A program made the position numbers and the translations under genes. From Galdieria partita (lineage: Eukaryota > Rhodophyta > Bangiophyceae > Galdieriales > Galdieriaceae), in the NCBI GenBank assembly GCA_025991245.1, contig BQMJ01000043.1, positions 124,001 through 188,000 on the forward strand: DNA of 64,000 nucleotides, given 5' to 3'. Below are positions 10,836 through 21,207 of the stretch, one piece after another. Positions within the stretch are counted from its first letter, which is position 1, and each line of letters begins with the position of its first letter. The notes below the pieces were generated by a model. The model had not been told where the DNA came from, did no database searches, and worked only from the letters and a program-made list of their open reading frames with translations.

Positions 10836-11505
10836 TTAGAGTTGTGATTTTAGTTGCTTGACGATACAAGAGACCACTTGCGGCACTGATTGGTCTGACG
10901 TATCCAAAGACTTATCTCCCAACCTTTTTTCTTCATCTGTTAATTGTTCCAAAGCTTCCAGTTGACTTGACAATAGAGTCGAGGGCATAAAGTGACCTGG
11001 TCTTGTCTGCATTCGTTGCAACAAAACTTGTGTTTTCGCAGTTAACAAAATGAAAATACAACCATCTACCGAGCGACATAAAGAGTTTCTTAGATATTGT
11101 CGATAAGATAACTTGAGCACACTGCAAGCACAGAATATAACGTAATCGTTCGTTGCCTCTTGTCTCTTATATTCAACCACTCGTTCCCCGACTACTTTGA
11201 CCAACTGTTCCAGCCAAGGCTTCCTATCTGTTATTCATTCTTTAGATTTTCCTAAAACCTTTTGGAAAGTTTCTGCGTATTACCTGAATCATTTAAAGGT
11301 ATGCCTTGTTTCATCTTTTCTTTATTCTGGACGCTGTGAAAATCATCGGCTTATCACGACCTTTTAACAACCATAATACTTGATATACACAAGTATTCTT
11401 ACCGTCTAGGAAACAAGAGTTGCCAAATTTATGACTACATTCAACAGCAACTGTAGTCTTTCCAACTCCACTAACACCTCCTATAAATACAACAACAACT
11501 CTCAT
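10836..11505 (-). CDS. Gluconokinase (GntK/IDNK type)
   Basis: Exons 11505-11403, 11349-11284 and 11227-10836; 186 aa. Walker A is GGVSGVGKTT (residues 9-18). Splicing rebuilds FLDADDFHSVQNKEKMKQG, the gluconate-binding DDxH block, and IPLNDSDRKPWL. Then CSVLKLSYRQYLR and RPGHFMPSTLLSSQLEALE follow in the usual order and spacing. The enzyme phosphorylates D-gluconate to 6-phosphogluconate, feeding the pentose-phosphate pathway in the cytosol. Neither exon block alone shows the full motif set; both introns (53 and 56 nt) are needed. Convergent with the BI-1 gene. Confidence 0.93.
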
Positions 11506-11669
11506 ATGGAATAATAGAAATGGAACATCTTTATATCAAAAGGATTATCCCAACAAGTATCGATAAACAAATCAACATTTCATATCATCCAATCATCATT
11601 CATAAGATTCAAAAGTAAAAGTTAATCTCATTCTGTTCCCACTATTCAAAGTATTCGTTGCACTATTCC

Positions 11670-13582
11670 TCAGGCCAATGACTGTATTGCTGTCAATGCC
11701 TGATTCGCATAATATCTAACGTCACTATCTTCATCCATATTATTGTTGAGTTTCTCAAGACAAGGAATAATAAAGTTACTTCGTGTTTCTTTTCTGATAT
11801 ATTGAGCAATTTCTTGTAATGTCTTTGCTGCCACAAAGCGAATATTCGCTACTGAGTCTTGACAAGCTTGTTCTACCAACAAAGGCAAAAACAACTGTTC
11901 CACAACTTCTTGAGGTATCTTACACGACAAAGATGAAACTGCATGCAAAGCAGTCATTCTATATAAATAATTCTTTGAGTTCTTATAAAGAGCAACAACA
12001 GCAGGCAACACATGTTCGATGGCCCATTCCTGACCAAAAAGTTCAGTCAAAGATGTCAAGTTCTTAATAGCCAACTCTCTAACTGAATAAACCGTATCAC
12101 TTAGCCACTGAATACATAACATTCCCAATTTCCTATCACTTTCAAAATATGACTTGCCAAGTTGACGAGCCAAGGTGGGAGTTAACTCAATAGCAGCATA
12201 GCGAATACGCCAATTCCGATCTTCTGATAATTCCACAATAGAAGGAAGAAGATCACTAGCCAGTTTTTCAATACCAATGACCTGAGATACTTTTTCAAGC
12301 GACCCGATGATATTCAATCGAACTTCCGAAAAGTCATCTTGAAGAAGTTTCAAAAACATTCGTAATAGAGTATCCCGAGTGATTTCGGGACCCACAATTG
12401 GCGCAACAGACATAATATTCGATGCCAATGCTGAACGAACAAAAGGTGAATCATCCAATGAAAGATCTCGCGAGTAAGAATATAACTTTTCGAAAACTTC
12501 AGAAACAACTGACGAGCTGTCTGTCATGTTCTCATCTAAACGAGAGATGGTTTCAAAAAAGGCAGCAATCTTGAATGCTGCAGCTGTACGGACTTCTGCT
12601 TCACAGTCTTCCATTAGCTTATAAAAAGCAGGAGCCAATTCTTTCACAGTAGCCTCAAATCCCAAACCCTCTGCAAGTTCACATATTTTATCTGCAAACA
12701 TAAAACGAACCCTCCAAGACTTATCTGCTGCGAGTTCTCTTGCAATAGGTATCAGATATTCTTCCCGGACTTCACTTTTCATTGAAATTAGCTTTGCAAG
12801 TACCGCACAGTTTTCAACCGCCAATAGACGCACCGAATCTTGTTCATCTCCTGCAAGACGAACAAATATTGGAATCAACTGGAATAAGGAAACTTTTTTA
12901 AAAAGTTCAAAATAAAATCTTGGTCTGTTCTTACCTCTTCCTCCACATATTTGACTTCCACTACACTAGCAAACTTTGCTAACTTGGATGCAAGAGCCCT
13001 TCGAACCATAGGAGTTTCATCTTGTGCCAATTCCTTAAACAAGTTTCTCAGTTCGTCCTTGAGAGTTTGGTTGCTTCTTGGAATGTGCCTGTAGGCTGAG
13101 TGAAAGAGTCCTGTGGCTGATATACGAGAGGTAAACCAATCTCCCTTTGCCAATCTCCTAACTAACGGAACAAAGTGTTTCAGAACATCATCTATTTGAC
13201 CGGCTTCGGCCATAACGTCTACAATCTTATTCAAAGACTCCACTGCCTTTTCCCTCACAACCGTTTCTTCAACAGCTGCCAAAGTTTCCAGCAAATCTAA
13301 TAAACAGAAAGCATACTTAGGTCCTCCAACTGCGTCTATAAAGTTTCCCAGTTGTTCTGCAAGCGCTAAAAGCACCTCATCTTCATCATCTATGTTTTCG
13401 TTTAGAAAAGGGAGCAGCTCACTCCTCGTCCTTTCAGGGCCTAGTGCTGTTGCTATAGTTCCAAGTCTTTTGATGGAGTTAAGACGAAGTTGCATATCTT
13501 CATTTTTCAACTCATCTATTAAGACTGCTATAGGATATAAAGAGTCGTTGCTTTGTAGTGAGCTGCTATGAAAATTACTCAT
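11670..13582 (-). CDS. PPP2R1: Protein phosphatase 2A scaffold subunit A (PR65)
   Basis: Exons 13582-12935 and 12878-11670; 618 aa, slightly longer than the usual 589. The entire protein is about 15 HEAT repeats. Hallmark pieces are [25 protein letters not shown] at the N-terminus, [27 protein letters not shown] and [16 protein letters not shown]65 holds the catalytic C and regulatory B subunits of PP2A. The intron is 56 nt in phase 0. The first frame ends three codons after the donor, so unspliced reading would give a truncated scaffold. Confidence 0.96.
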
Positions 13583-13599
13583 AATGCAACAGAAAACTT

Positions 13600-16500
13600 T
13601 TATGAAGGATTAGCCACTTTCACCTTTCTTTGTTGCTCCAATTTTTGCAGTAAACTTTGCATATCTACCGTTGAGCTATTTGCACAAGACAACCATACTT
13701 GCGGTTGAACAGTATTTAGCCACTGAAATACTTGTGTAAAATATTCAAACTCATCTACACTTTCTAGGGTGTCACTATCTTCTGAACTATCCTCCCAATC
13801 TTCCGAGTCAAAAGAGTTGGAAATGAGATCTTGAATAGATGCGTTATCCAAAGAACCTCCTCTAGACGACTCAATAACAGAAAAGACTTTGTTGTCAACT
13901 TCTTCATCACTTTCAGTTGCTTTGTCGTCCTCTTCCTCAACATATGCCTTTGGAAATGGAAGCCCTTTCAACTGACTTCTAGATGCTGCGGACTGTTCCG
14001 CTTTAAGAAGTGAATCACTTAGAATTTGAACGAGTCGAGTACCAACCAAAGTAAATAATGAAGAATATTCTGCAAAACGTTGTGACGCAACCTTTGCCAT
14101 CAACTCACTGGCTCCAAGGACGAATATCTTTGTCTCTCTCTTTGTATCCAAATCTCTAGTTGATTCGATCCATCTCTGTATTACTTGTTCCAACATTCGA
14201 CCTTTCTCCAACAACTCAAATACAATTCTTGAGTCGTTATAAAAGAAACTCGATAAAACTGTGTTTTCCAAGGCTCCCATATTGTTCAATACAGCTGATT
14301 CTTGAGATGCAGACTTTCTCAAGGAATGAATAAAGACATCCAAGTAAAATAGTAAATGCTCTGTAAGACTATCTTTGCAGCTTCTCAACAAAGTTCCTAG
14401 TAATTCAAGACCTGCTTCATGATCAATCTTATCCACTTTGTCCAGCAAAAACTGCACAAAACTCTTCATTCTATTTTGGTAAGGAATACCATCACTACTC
14501 ATACCAGTTAAGAATTCTTTGGTTCCATATCTTACATAACATTCAAGTAATGAAGCTATAGAATCCAAAAAATTTGATGACCCGGAATGAATCTCCATAC
14601 AGGTAAATAACAAAGGATAAAAAGACCAAAAATAAGCCGAGACAGTCTTGGAGTATATAAATATACTTTCTATAATCATAAATGTCTCATCCAAATATTC
14701 TTCTCTTCCTTCATGAAACATTCCTTGAAAAATTGGAAAAAGTATATGAGAAATGGCTTCCAACTTGTCTGGTTCATCTTCCACAGTTTCCAGTATACTG
14801 TCAATTCCATTTAAACAACCTATAATGGTGAGTGAAAGTTCCTCCTCTTCTTCACCATTTTTTTCCTCTTCTATTCTTCTTACGTAAAACAGAAAAGCAT
14901 CTCTCAACTTTTCACAAATTTCAGCAGCATAGGGAACTAAATCTTGTGAATATTTCTCTATGAAACATTCCAATGTATCTAACAATTCGGATTGATCAAC
15001 TTGTCCGAACAGTTGAAATATTGTTTGTAAAATATGACCTACATAGGGTCTCAAACAGTCAACAATAGCATCTTGTTCCACCAAACGTTGCAAACCAACA
15101 ATGGAACGAACTCGAACAACAACATCTTGATCAGTCAAACAATGTACATAACTCTTCAACCATTCTAATGAAAGCGAATCCAATGGAAATTCATCCTCAC
15201 TAGCAAGTTCACCGAATAACCAACAAGTTGCTGCCCGAAGAAACATAAAGGGACTCTGAAACTCAAGAATGATATAATTGCACAATACTTCCTATTCTTT
15301 CTTATTAGTAAAACAGTACAAATATCATCAAATTTCGCACCTTTAGTTGCTGTCTCCATTTAGAAGAACCGCAAAGCTTCCTCTTCATGTTACCCATTGC
15401 CATGATGACTCCATACTTTTTCCGAGCCAATGGCTCTTTGGTCTCATATGTATTCGGAAGTGTCGAATATTGTTGCAATATTTCCATACAAAGGTTCCAT
15501 AAAGGCTCCAAAACTTTGAAACTCTTATCACAAGCAACCGTATTGAGAAAGGCACAAGCTGCAGAACGGGCTGAAAAATATTCCTGAACAAGGTCAAAAG
15601 AGTCGCGTATATATTCCTGCGGATCTTGTCTCCACTGCTCCCAATCCTTATCAGTAAAACACAAATAAGGATAAATAATGGACTGTAGAATCTGCTTCAT
15701 GTGAGGCTTTAATAGCTTCCATAGCTTTTGTTGAGTGGTAGCACTTTCCAGAATTGAAATGCAAAGATTGGCTATACGTTCTACTAAACATAGACCTTTC
15801 GATGGCCACTCCAATAAACGAATCGTGGTTTCTATAATGGGTAGCGAAAAAGATTCCGAAAATTGACTCACAAATATAACCATTGCCTCATCTTTCACTT
15901 CTGCTGTGTCACCATATCTTTGTATAAATCGTAAAAATATATGGCCTATCCACTTCTTAGTTTTCCAATACACCAACTGAGGATCATCCATATTAGCATT
16001 CGGCAGAGACAATCCAAACAAATGTAGTAAGAAATGTTGCCATTTGGAAAAGACTGAAATACTTCTCAAGTACTCAGGAATGGTTACGTTGGTTGCCGAC
16101 CAAAAGATTTTGGATACTAGTTTTAAAAGTTCTTGGAAGTCCTCTCTTTCTGGATTCTCCAAAAGCTTTTGGACTACTTGTTCCATGGTTGGGAATAAAG
16201 TAGAAACTATATTGTTCAAGTAAGTTTCCTGTTGAGCTTGATCTTCTCCAGTAGAATAGTATTCGTATGATTTGAGCAAAATGCGACAAAGTAGCAGCGC
16301 CCCGTGCAACTGATTCACACTTTGACTATTGCCAATTTCATAAACCAAAGATTGAACCAAGTTTGGCCAACGTTGCGGAAACTCTTCGCGTACCAAACGT
16401 TGAAAAGCTTCCGCTAAGGGTGCTTGTAGCTTTGAAGGAAGTTGGCAAGTCAAATATACCCAGTGCTCCAACGCATATTGTTGGTCTTGCAAAGGAATAC

Positions 16501-16726
16501 ACAGGTCTTCTCTTTTCCACGAAGACTTTATCAAGTTTTTTACTTGAACTGCAGCTGCCAACTTAACTTCGAGAGATACAGTTTCCTCTTGAAGAACTTG
16601 TAATAAATAGGAAAGAAAACCGTTTGAATATTTGTGTTCTTCTATAAACTTTTCGGAATATTTTCGAACATCTGATTCAGCACTAAAAGTGCCTTGAAGG
16701 ATGCGTTCAAGTGTGTCACGGTCCAT
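13600..16726 (-). CDS. Importin-7/8-type karyopherin (Sxm1/Nmd5 family)
   Basis: Exons 16726-15341 and 15291-13600 (49-nt intron); 1025 aa. It starts [20 protein letters not shown], and an importin-beta N-terminal domain at about residues 20-100 contains [19 protein letters not shown]. The rest is HEAT repeats with the family block [14 protein letters not shown] long acidic segment (about 900-970, [15 protein letters not shown]) near the C-terminus is typical of importin-7/8 and yeast Sxm1/Nmd5. These carry ribosomal proteins, histone H1 and other cargo into the nucleus under RanGTP control. It begins 17 bp downstream of the PP2A-A region on the same strand, and its stop lies 17 bp before that gene's ATG. 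Confidence 0.93.
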
Positions 16727-16815
16727 CTTAACGCTCTATTTGGTTTGGACAGTCGAGCGGAGATTTCTCAACACGGACGTCGAATTGCAAATGTCCTTTT
16801 GGAAATTGCCATTAT

Positions 16816-17442
16816 TTACTTACGTCCAGGCGGCGTTAACAAGTCCATCAAACGTCGTTCATAAATATATGGAGTTTCTATATCTACTTTGGCTAATTGC
16901 CTAGCATAAACTCGAGGACTTTTAGGTGCAAAATAGCGAAAATATAATAAACCCAAGCAAACAGCAACTCCAAAGAAAGGAATACTAAATTCAAACAGAC
17001 GACTTGTGTCTAAAGGTGGAGTCATCCAAACCTACCAATGTTTTTGAATCTTACTGTTCTCATTTTGTTTCGTCTTATTATTTACCTTGTGACCATATTG
17101 TACTTCTATAACACCCTTGATATCTTCTTCAGAGTGACCTTCCACTAGCAAGTCCCAAACAAGTTGTCGTATTTCGTTTGCACTAGGAGCTCCAGAATAC
17201 TCAATTGTCTGACCATTGCCACACTCCAAACATCTAATCTGTTGGTAGAGGGCCTTTGCTCGAGACTCTAAAATAGCTTTCTTTACTCGAAAGTCATTTT
17301 CTGTCTCCTGCAAACTTCTAGAATTATCTTCACAGAAAAGTCTAGTATGCCATAAACTTTCAAGTCCAGTCAGCGTGACTATATATAAACCTGTTTGGTA
17401 CAACTGTTTCCTATTCGGCAACTTGAAGAGCCAATGCCACAT
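16816..17442 (-). CDS. ccmH: Cytochrome c maturation protein CcmH, mitochondrial
   Basis: Exons 17442-17086 and 17031-16816; about 190 aa. It has the CcmH redox motif as LRCLEC-like [20 protein letters not shown]. Then come [19 protein letters not shown] and YGHKVW, and after splicing a transmembrane helix ([15 protein letters not shown]). CcmH/CcmL reduces apocytochrome c for haem attachment in cytochrome maturation System I, which plant and red-algal mitochondria keep. The frame upstream begins at TTG, so ATG 17442 was chosen. A strong donor-like GTAAGT sits just before the stop. A further exon cannot be excluded, but the intron it implies would be only 28 nt. 19 bp separate this ATG from the divergent SAMHD1-like ATG. 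Confidence 0.9.
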
Positions 17443-17461
17443 TGGATCCAAAATTGATTCA
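17443..17461. promoter_or_regulatory. 19-bp divergent spacer CcmH / SAMHD1-like
   Basis: The two opposite ATGs are 19 bp apart. Either the 5' UTRs overlap the partner gene, or one start lies further downstream or in another exon. Confidence 0.35.
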
Positions 17462-19140
17462 ATGTTTGCTCAAGAAGATTCTGAATGGTTACCTATTCAG
17501 TCACAAACGACTAGTCTCAGACGCAATAAAGTAATCAACGATCCAGTCCATGGTCACTTTGAGTTGGAAGAATATTGTGTTGATGTAATAGACACTCCAC
17601 ACTTTCAAAGACTACGAGATTTGAAACAACTCGGAAGTTGCTATTATGTGTTTCCTGGGGCGACTCACTGTCGCTTTGAACACTCCTTAGGTATTTCACT
17701 TTTTTTCGGAACGTCTCTCAAAATTGTTACAAATATATTATTTATTCAAAAGGTGTTTGTCATCTAGCTGGAGCTCAGCTGGAACAGTTGTATTACAAAC
17801 AAAAGTCCGAAATATTCGAAACTGATGAGGAGTTTAAAGATTGTTGTAAATTAGTTAGAATAGCTGGTCTCTGTCACGATTTGGGACACGGTCCTTTTAG
17901 TCACTCCTTTGATGACACCTTCTTAAGAAAGAAGTTTGGTTCCATAACCCTCGAAGAGTGTCCAGAGTTGAGGCATGAATACCGTAGTCTTCAGCTTTTG
18001 GAGAATTTGATAGAAAGCAATTCTATAGATATAAATAAGCAAGATTTGCAGATTATCGGAGAATTAATTCAAGGCTCTTCTGCATTAGGTCAGTCTTCTC
18101 AAGTTCCTCCATTTTTATATCAAATTGTTTCGAATAAGTACAACAGTGTAGACGTAGACAAGTTTGACTATCTCGTAAGTAACACTGCGTTCACTTACTA
18201 TTTTTAGTAGTTTTACTGATAAAGGCTTTTATAGGTACGTGATACTAGAGCAACAGGACTCAAGTTTGGTTTTGATCATTCTCGACTAATGCAATATTGT
18301 AGAGTAATAGACAATTGGCTTTGTTATCATCAAAAGGAAATTTTCAATATGGTATGCAACTATTATTCTCAAGCACATATAATCTTTTACTTTATTTAGT
18401 ACGATATGTTTAATTTGCGTTTCAAACTTCATAAGATTGTTTATAACCATCGTACCTCGAAAGCCATTGATTACATGTTAATGGACATTCTTCTGTATGC
18501 CGACTCGTATTTTGATATAAGCAAATCTATATTTGATTGTACAAATTTTATCAGAATGACAGACTCCATTTTATATGCTATTGAACATAGTCGAGAACCT
18601 TCACTGGAGAAATCGCAAAAAATCTTACATTCTCTCCGTAAAAGGGAGCTTTACAAGTTTGTATGCGAGTTGTTGGTGCCTTCGCATATTCCTGATATTA
18701 CAGAAGAAGAAGTGACTACTCATCAAAACACTTCTCAAGTCAATCTTCGTCCTGAGGATGTTATTGTGCAAAATATGAGAGCAAATTATGCAATGAAAGA
18801 GAAAAATCCAGTTGTATGTATGAAAATACAATTTATATGGATATCTGAAGCTCATTATGACTAGGATAATGTACTATTCTTTCGAAACTGGGAAGATCGA
18901 AATCCTGTTCATATTCCTCGAGAACACGTTTCATACTTGATTCCCGATGTATTTGAAGAACACACTGTTAGACTATATTCCAAAAGTCGGGATCCTGCTG
19001 TCATACAAGCTGCTAAGAAAGCCTTCCAGATGGCGGTTCAACGTTATTTGGATAGCTCAGACATTAAACAACAATTGGATGAACAGTCATCTTCAGAATA
19101 TCAAATAGGTAGAAACAAGAGAAAACATTCGTCTTTTTAG
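17462..19140 (+). CDS. SAMHD1-like HD-domain dNTP triphosphohydrolase
   Basis: Exons 17462-17690, 17753-18174, 18235-18351, 18400-18813 and 18865-19140; 485 aa. The metal-binding HD core is complete: [21 protein letters not shown] and [31 protein letters not shown] near the N-terminus and RDKExxNxYDMF-like [20 protein letters not shown] follow the SAMHD1 order. Animal SAMHD1 hydrolyses dNTPs to nucleosides plus triphosphate. This protein starts about 30 residues before the HD domain and lacks the N-terminal SAM domain, as in other non-animal homologues. All four introns are 46-62 nt with GT-AG ends. Confidence 0.93.
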
Positions 19141-19184
19141 ATAATGAATTGTAAAGCATACTTAAAATAGAAACAAATCAGCAG

Positions 19185-19826
19185 TCATGTACTTTGCTCA
19201 AATTTAACTCGAGGTATTCTCCTCAAGGAAGCATTCCGACTGATTTGCATTTGAATATGTCCACATAAGTTATCCAACTGACAAGTAAGAGTACGATAAT
19301 CAATAAGACTATCGCTTGATAACATGGAACGCACATTCCAAATAACTGTGGCTTGCAACAAATCTTCCGATACCTTCACTTGTTCCAAAAGTATCAAGTG
19401 TCCAAAGTTGGTCTCTCCACATAGAACTTCACCTGTACAACGCATAACTAGCTTGGCAATTCTTCCTCTCTTATACTGACTTCGAGGATTCTTCTTAACT
19501 GCTACGAAATCTTCGGCGTCTTTAGTTTCCAGTAATGACTTACTGTTGGTCGTTTCCTTGTTGTTTCTTTTATACTTGGGATGCTCACTCATTGCACTGT
19601 ACTCTGCAGGGTCTTTCATTAAACTGTTGATTATTTCTTCTTGTTCCAAAATATACGACGCTACACTGCTCAAAAAAACAAAAGAGCGACCAGTTGCGAA
19701 GCAACTCCTGTGTTTAAAAGAAGAAGAAGGCAGCCAAAATAAATATCTGCTCACTTGAGCTTGGCCATCATAACCGGTGTTGAGCAGTCTTCGCAAAAAT
19801 CGAAAAGATGAGTAGTTGAGCAACAT
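19185..19826 (-). CDS. rbfA: Ribosome-binding factor A, organellar
   Basis: Single frame, 213 aa. The C-terminal about 110 residues fit the RbfA KH-like fold: RGRIAKLVMRCTGEVL, VKVSEDLLQATVIWNV and LRRIPRVKF. Bacterial and organellar RbfA binds the 30S subunit and assists 17S-to-16S maturation. The N-terminal about 80 residues are Arg/Ser/Phe-rich (MLLNYSSFRFLRRLLNTGYD) and look like a targeting sequence; plastid or mitochondrion cannot be told apart. The frame crosses a possible donor (GTGAGC) without interruption, so an alternative spliced N-terminus is possible. Confidence 0.8.
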   Translation of the reverse strand: MLLNYSSFRFLRRLLNTGYDGQAQVSRYLFWLPSSSFKHRSCFATGRSFVFLSSVASYILEQEEIINSLMKDPAEYSAMSEHPKYKRNNKETTNSKSLLETKDAEDFVAVKKNPRSQYKRGRIAKLVMRCTGEVLCGETNFGHLILLEQVKVSEDLLQATVIWNVRSMLSSDSLIDYRTLTCQLDNLCGHIQMQISRNASLRRIPRVKFEQST

Positions 19827-19926
19827 GTTCTCCAGTAAAAAAATTAGAAATGACGAAATTGCCTGTTAGAAGGCTTTCTCCATTTTTATTTTCAAACAAT
19901 CAGTTGGCTTTCCATGAAAACGAAAA

Positions 19927-21120
19927 CTATACAGTATGGGTAGCAGTCATGTGAAAACTCCAGGAATCTCCAGCAGAATAAGAAACCGGTTCTTCTAATG
20001 AGTTGATATATTTCATTTCATCAACTTGTCTATCTGAAACAGACAAATCCTTCGTATATATTTTTGTACTATTACAGTTAGCAAAGTCGACATTATCTCC
20101 ATATAACAAAACATCAGGACAGGGCATTCTCGTCTTGAGTGCTGATTTTCCAGAACTATTGCTCTTGTAGCTTGGCTGATATCTTGAACTTTGAGTTGAC
20201 AAACATTGAGATCTATTATCTTGCAAGTGCATTTCCATATCATGTCCATGCACTTGTTCCAACTCGCTCATCTTCGGACTGGGCCAATAATAGCTTGTGG
20301 AAGCTAAAGGATCTGAATAATGATAAGCATGCGATGCACTAACTCGGTTATGTGTCCAAAGCAACTCATTGGTAACATTTCCATCTACGAACTTTTTCTC
20401 TTGAGAAAACTTTCCAACTTTCTTCAAAGGTACTGTGGACGAACTTGTCAAGCTGCTAACTTCCGAAACGTATTCCGAAGATTGCATGTAAGCTTCGTCT
20501 GCAAATGCTTCTATACCGAGAGAAACCTTCGAAGTGTCACATATGCTAATAACCTCTTCCAAGCAAGCTCTCAAACGGTCGAAGCAAGGGCGACTAAAAT
20601 CAACCCAATCTTCAGAACCATATAAAGAACTTGCCGTACTTTCTCCCTCTCTTCCTAACGACTCTCCCGATCTCCAAGCTTCCAAATTGTGACTTGGGTG
20701 CTTCACTCCATAACTTTCAAGCACATTTCTTACAATTGTAGCTACTTGTTGCAACTTGTCTTTGTACACACGACATTGCTTCTCTACAGCATGTTTTAAA
20801 GACTGTTGTCGTCGACATTCCTTTTGCTGCTGAGATAACAGGTCCGAAGCTGCGTTTACCAAAGTCTCTAGTCTCAAGTTATCCATATTCTCACAATAAT
20901 GAGTAAGCATTCGAGGAGGTATATAGGCCAACCACTTTAATCCCTCTTCATCCTGCGCAAACAAACTAGGTCGAAGTTCCTTCAACCTTTCTAAAACTAA
21001 CTTTTTGGAGTTGTGAGTTCCAAAAATCCTTTGTAAGAAACCTTTATTCTTTCTCTTCGTATCGACTAGGATATATTCTGCTGGATGACCCTTTTGACAA
21101 CTCATTTGTTGTCGAGTCAT
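19927..21120 (-). CDS. Unknown 397-aa protein with coiled coil
   Basis: Start set at ATG 21120; the upstream nine codons begin at TTG. Not recognised. The N-terminal 60 residues contain a basic patch and IPPRMLTHYCENMD. Residues about 65-120 form a Gln/Arg/Lys-rich coiled coil (LLSQQQKECRRQQSLKHAVE). The C-terminal 200 residues are Ser/Tyr-rich and probably disordered. Same strand as the JmjC gene, with 87 bp between that gene's stop and this ATG. No targeting sequence or membrane segment. Possibly a lineage-specific regulatory protein, but that is a guess. Confidence 0.7.
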   Translation of the reverse strand: MTRQQMSCQKGHPAEYILVDTKRKNKGFLQRIFGTHNSKKLVLERLKELRPSLFAQDEEGLKWLAYIPPRMLTHYCENMDNLRLETLVNAASDLLSQQQKECRRQQSLKHAVEKQCRVYKDKLQQVATIVRNVLESYGVKHPSHNLEAWRSGESLGREGESTASSLYGSEDWVDFSRPCFDRLRACLEEVISICDTSKVSLGIEAFADEAYMQSSEYVSEVSSLTSSSTVPLKKVGKFSQEKKFVDGNVTNELLWTHNRVSASHAYHYSDPLASTSYYWPSPKMSELEQVHGHDMEMHLQDNRSQCLSTQSSRYQPSYKSNSSGKSALKTRMPCPDVLLYGDNVDFANCNSTKIYTKDLSVSDRQVDEMKYINSLEEPVSYSAGDSWSFHMTATHTV

Positions 21121-21207
21121 CCAAATGACCTTAAAATTTGAGACCAAATTGGTGGTACTTCCAATTTGTTGTTTTATTTACAGTTGTCAAACAGAACATT
21201 CGTATAC

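Noticed and set aside
16738-16843. Extra 3' exon for CcmH after GTAAGT
   Set aside because: The reading frame continues, but the intron would be 28 nt and the added sequence has no CcmH character. Noted only as a possibility.
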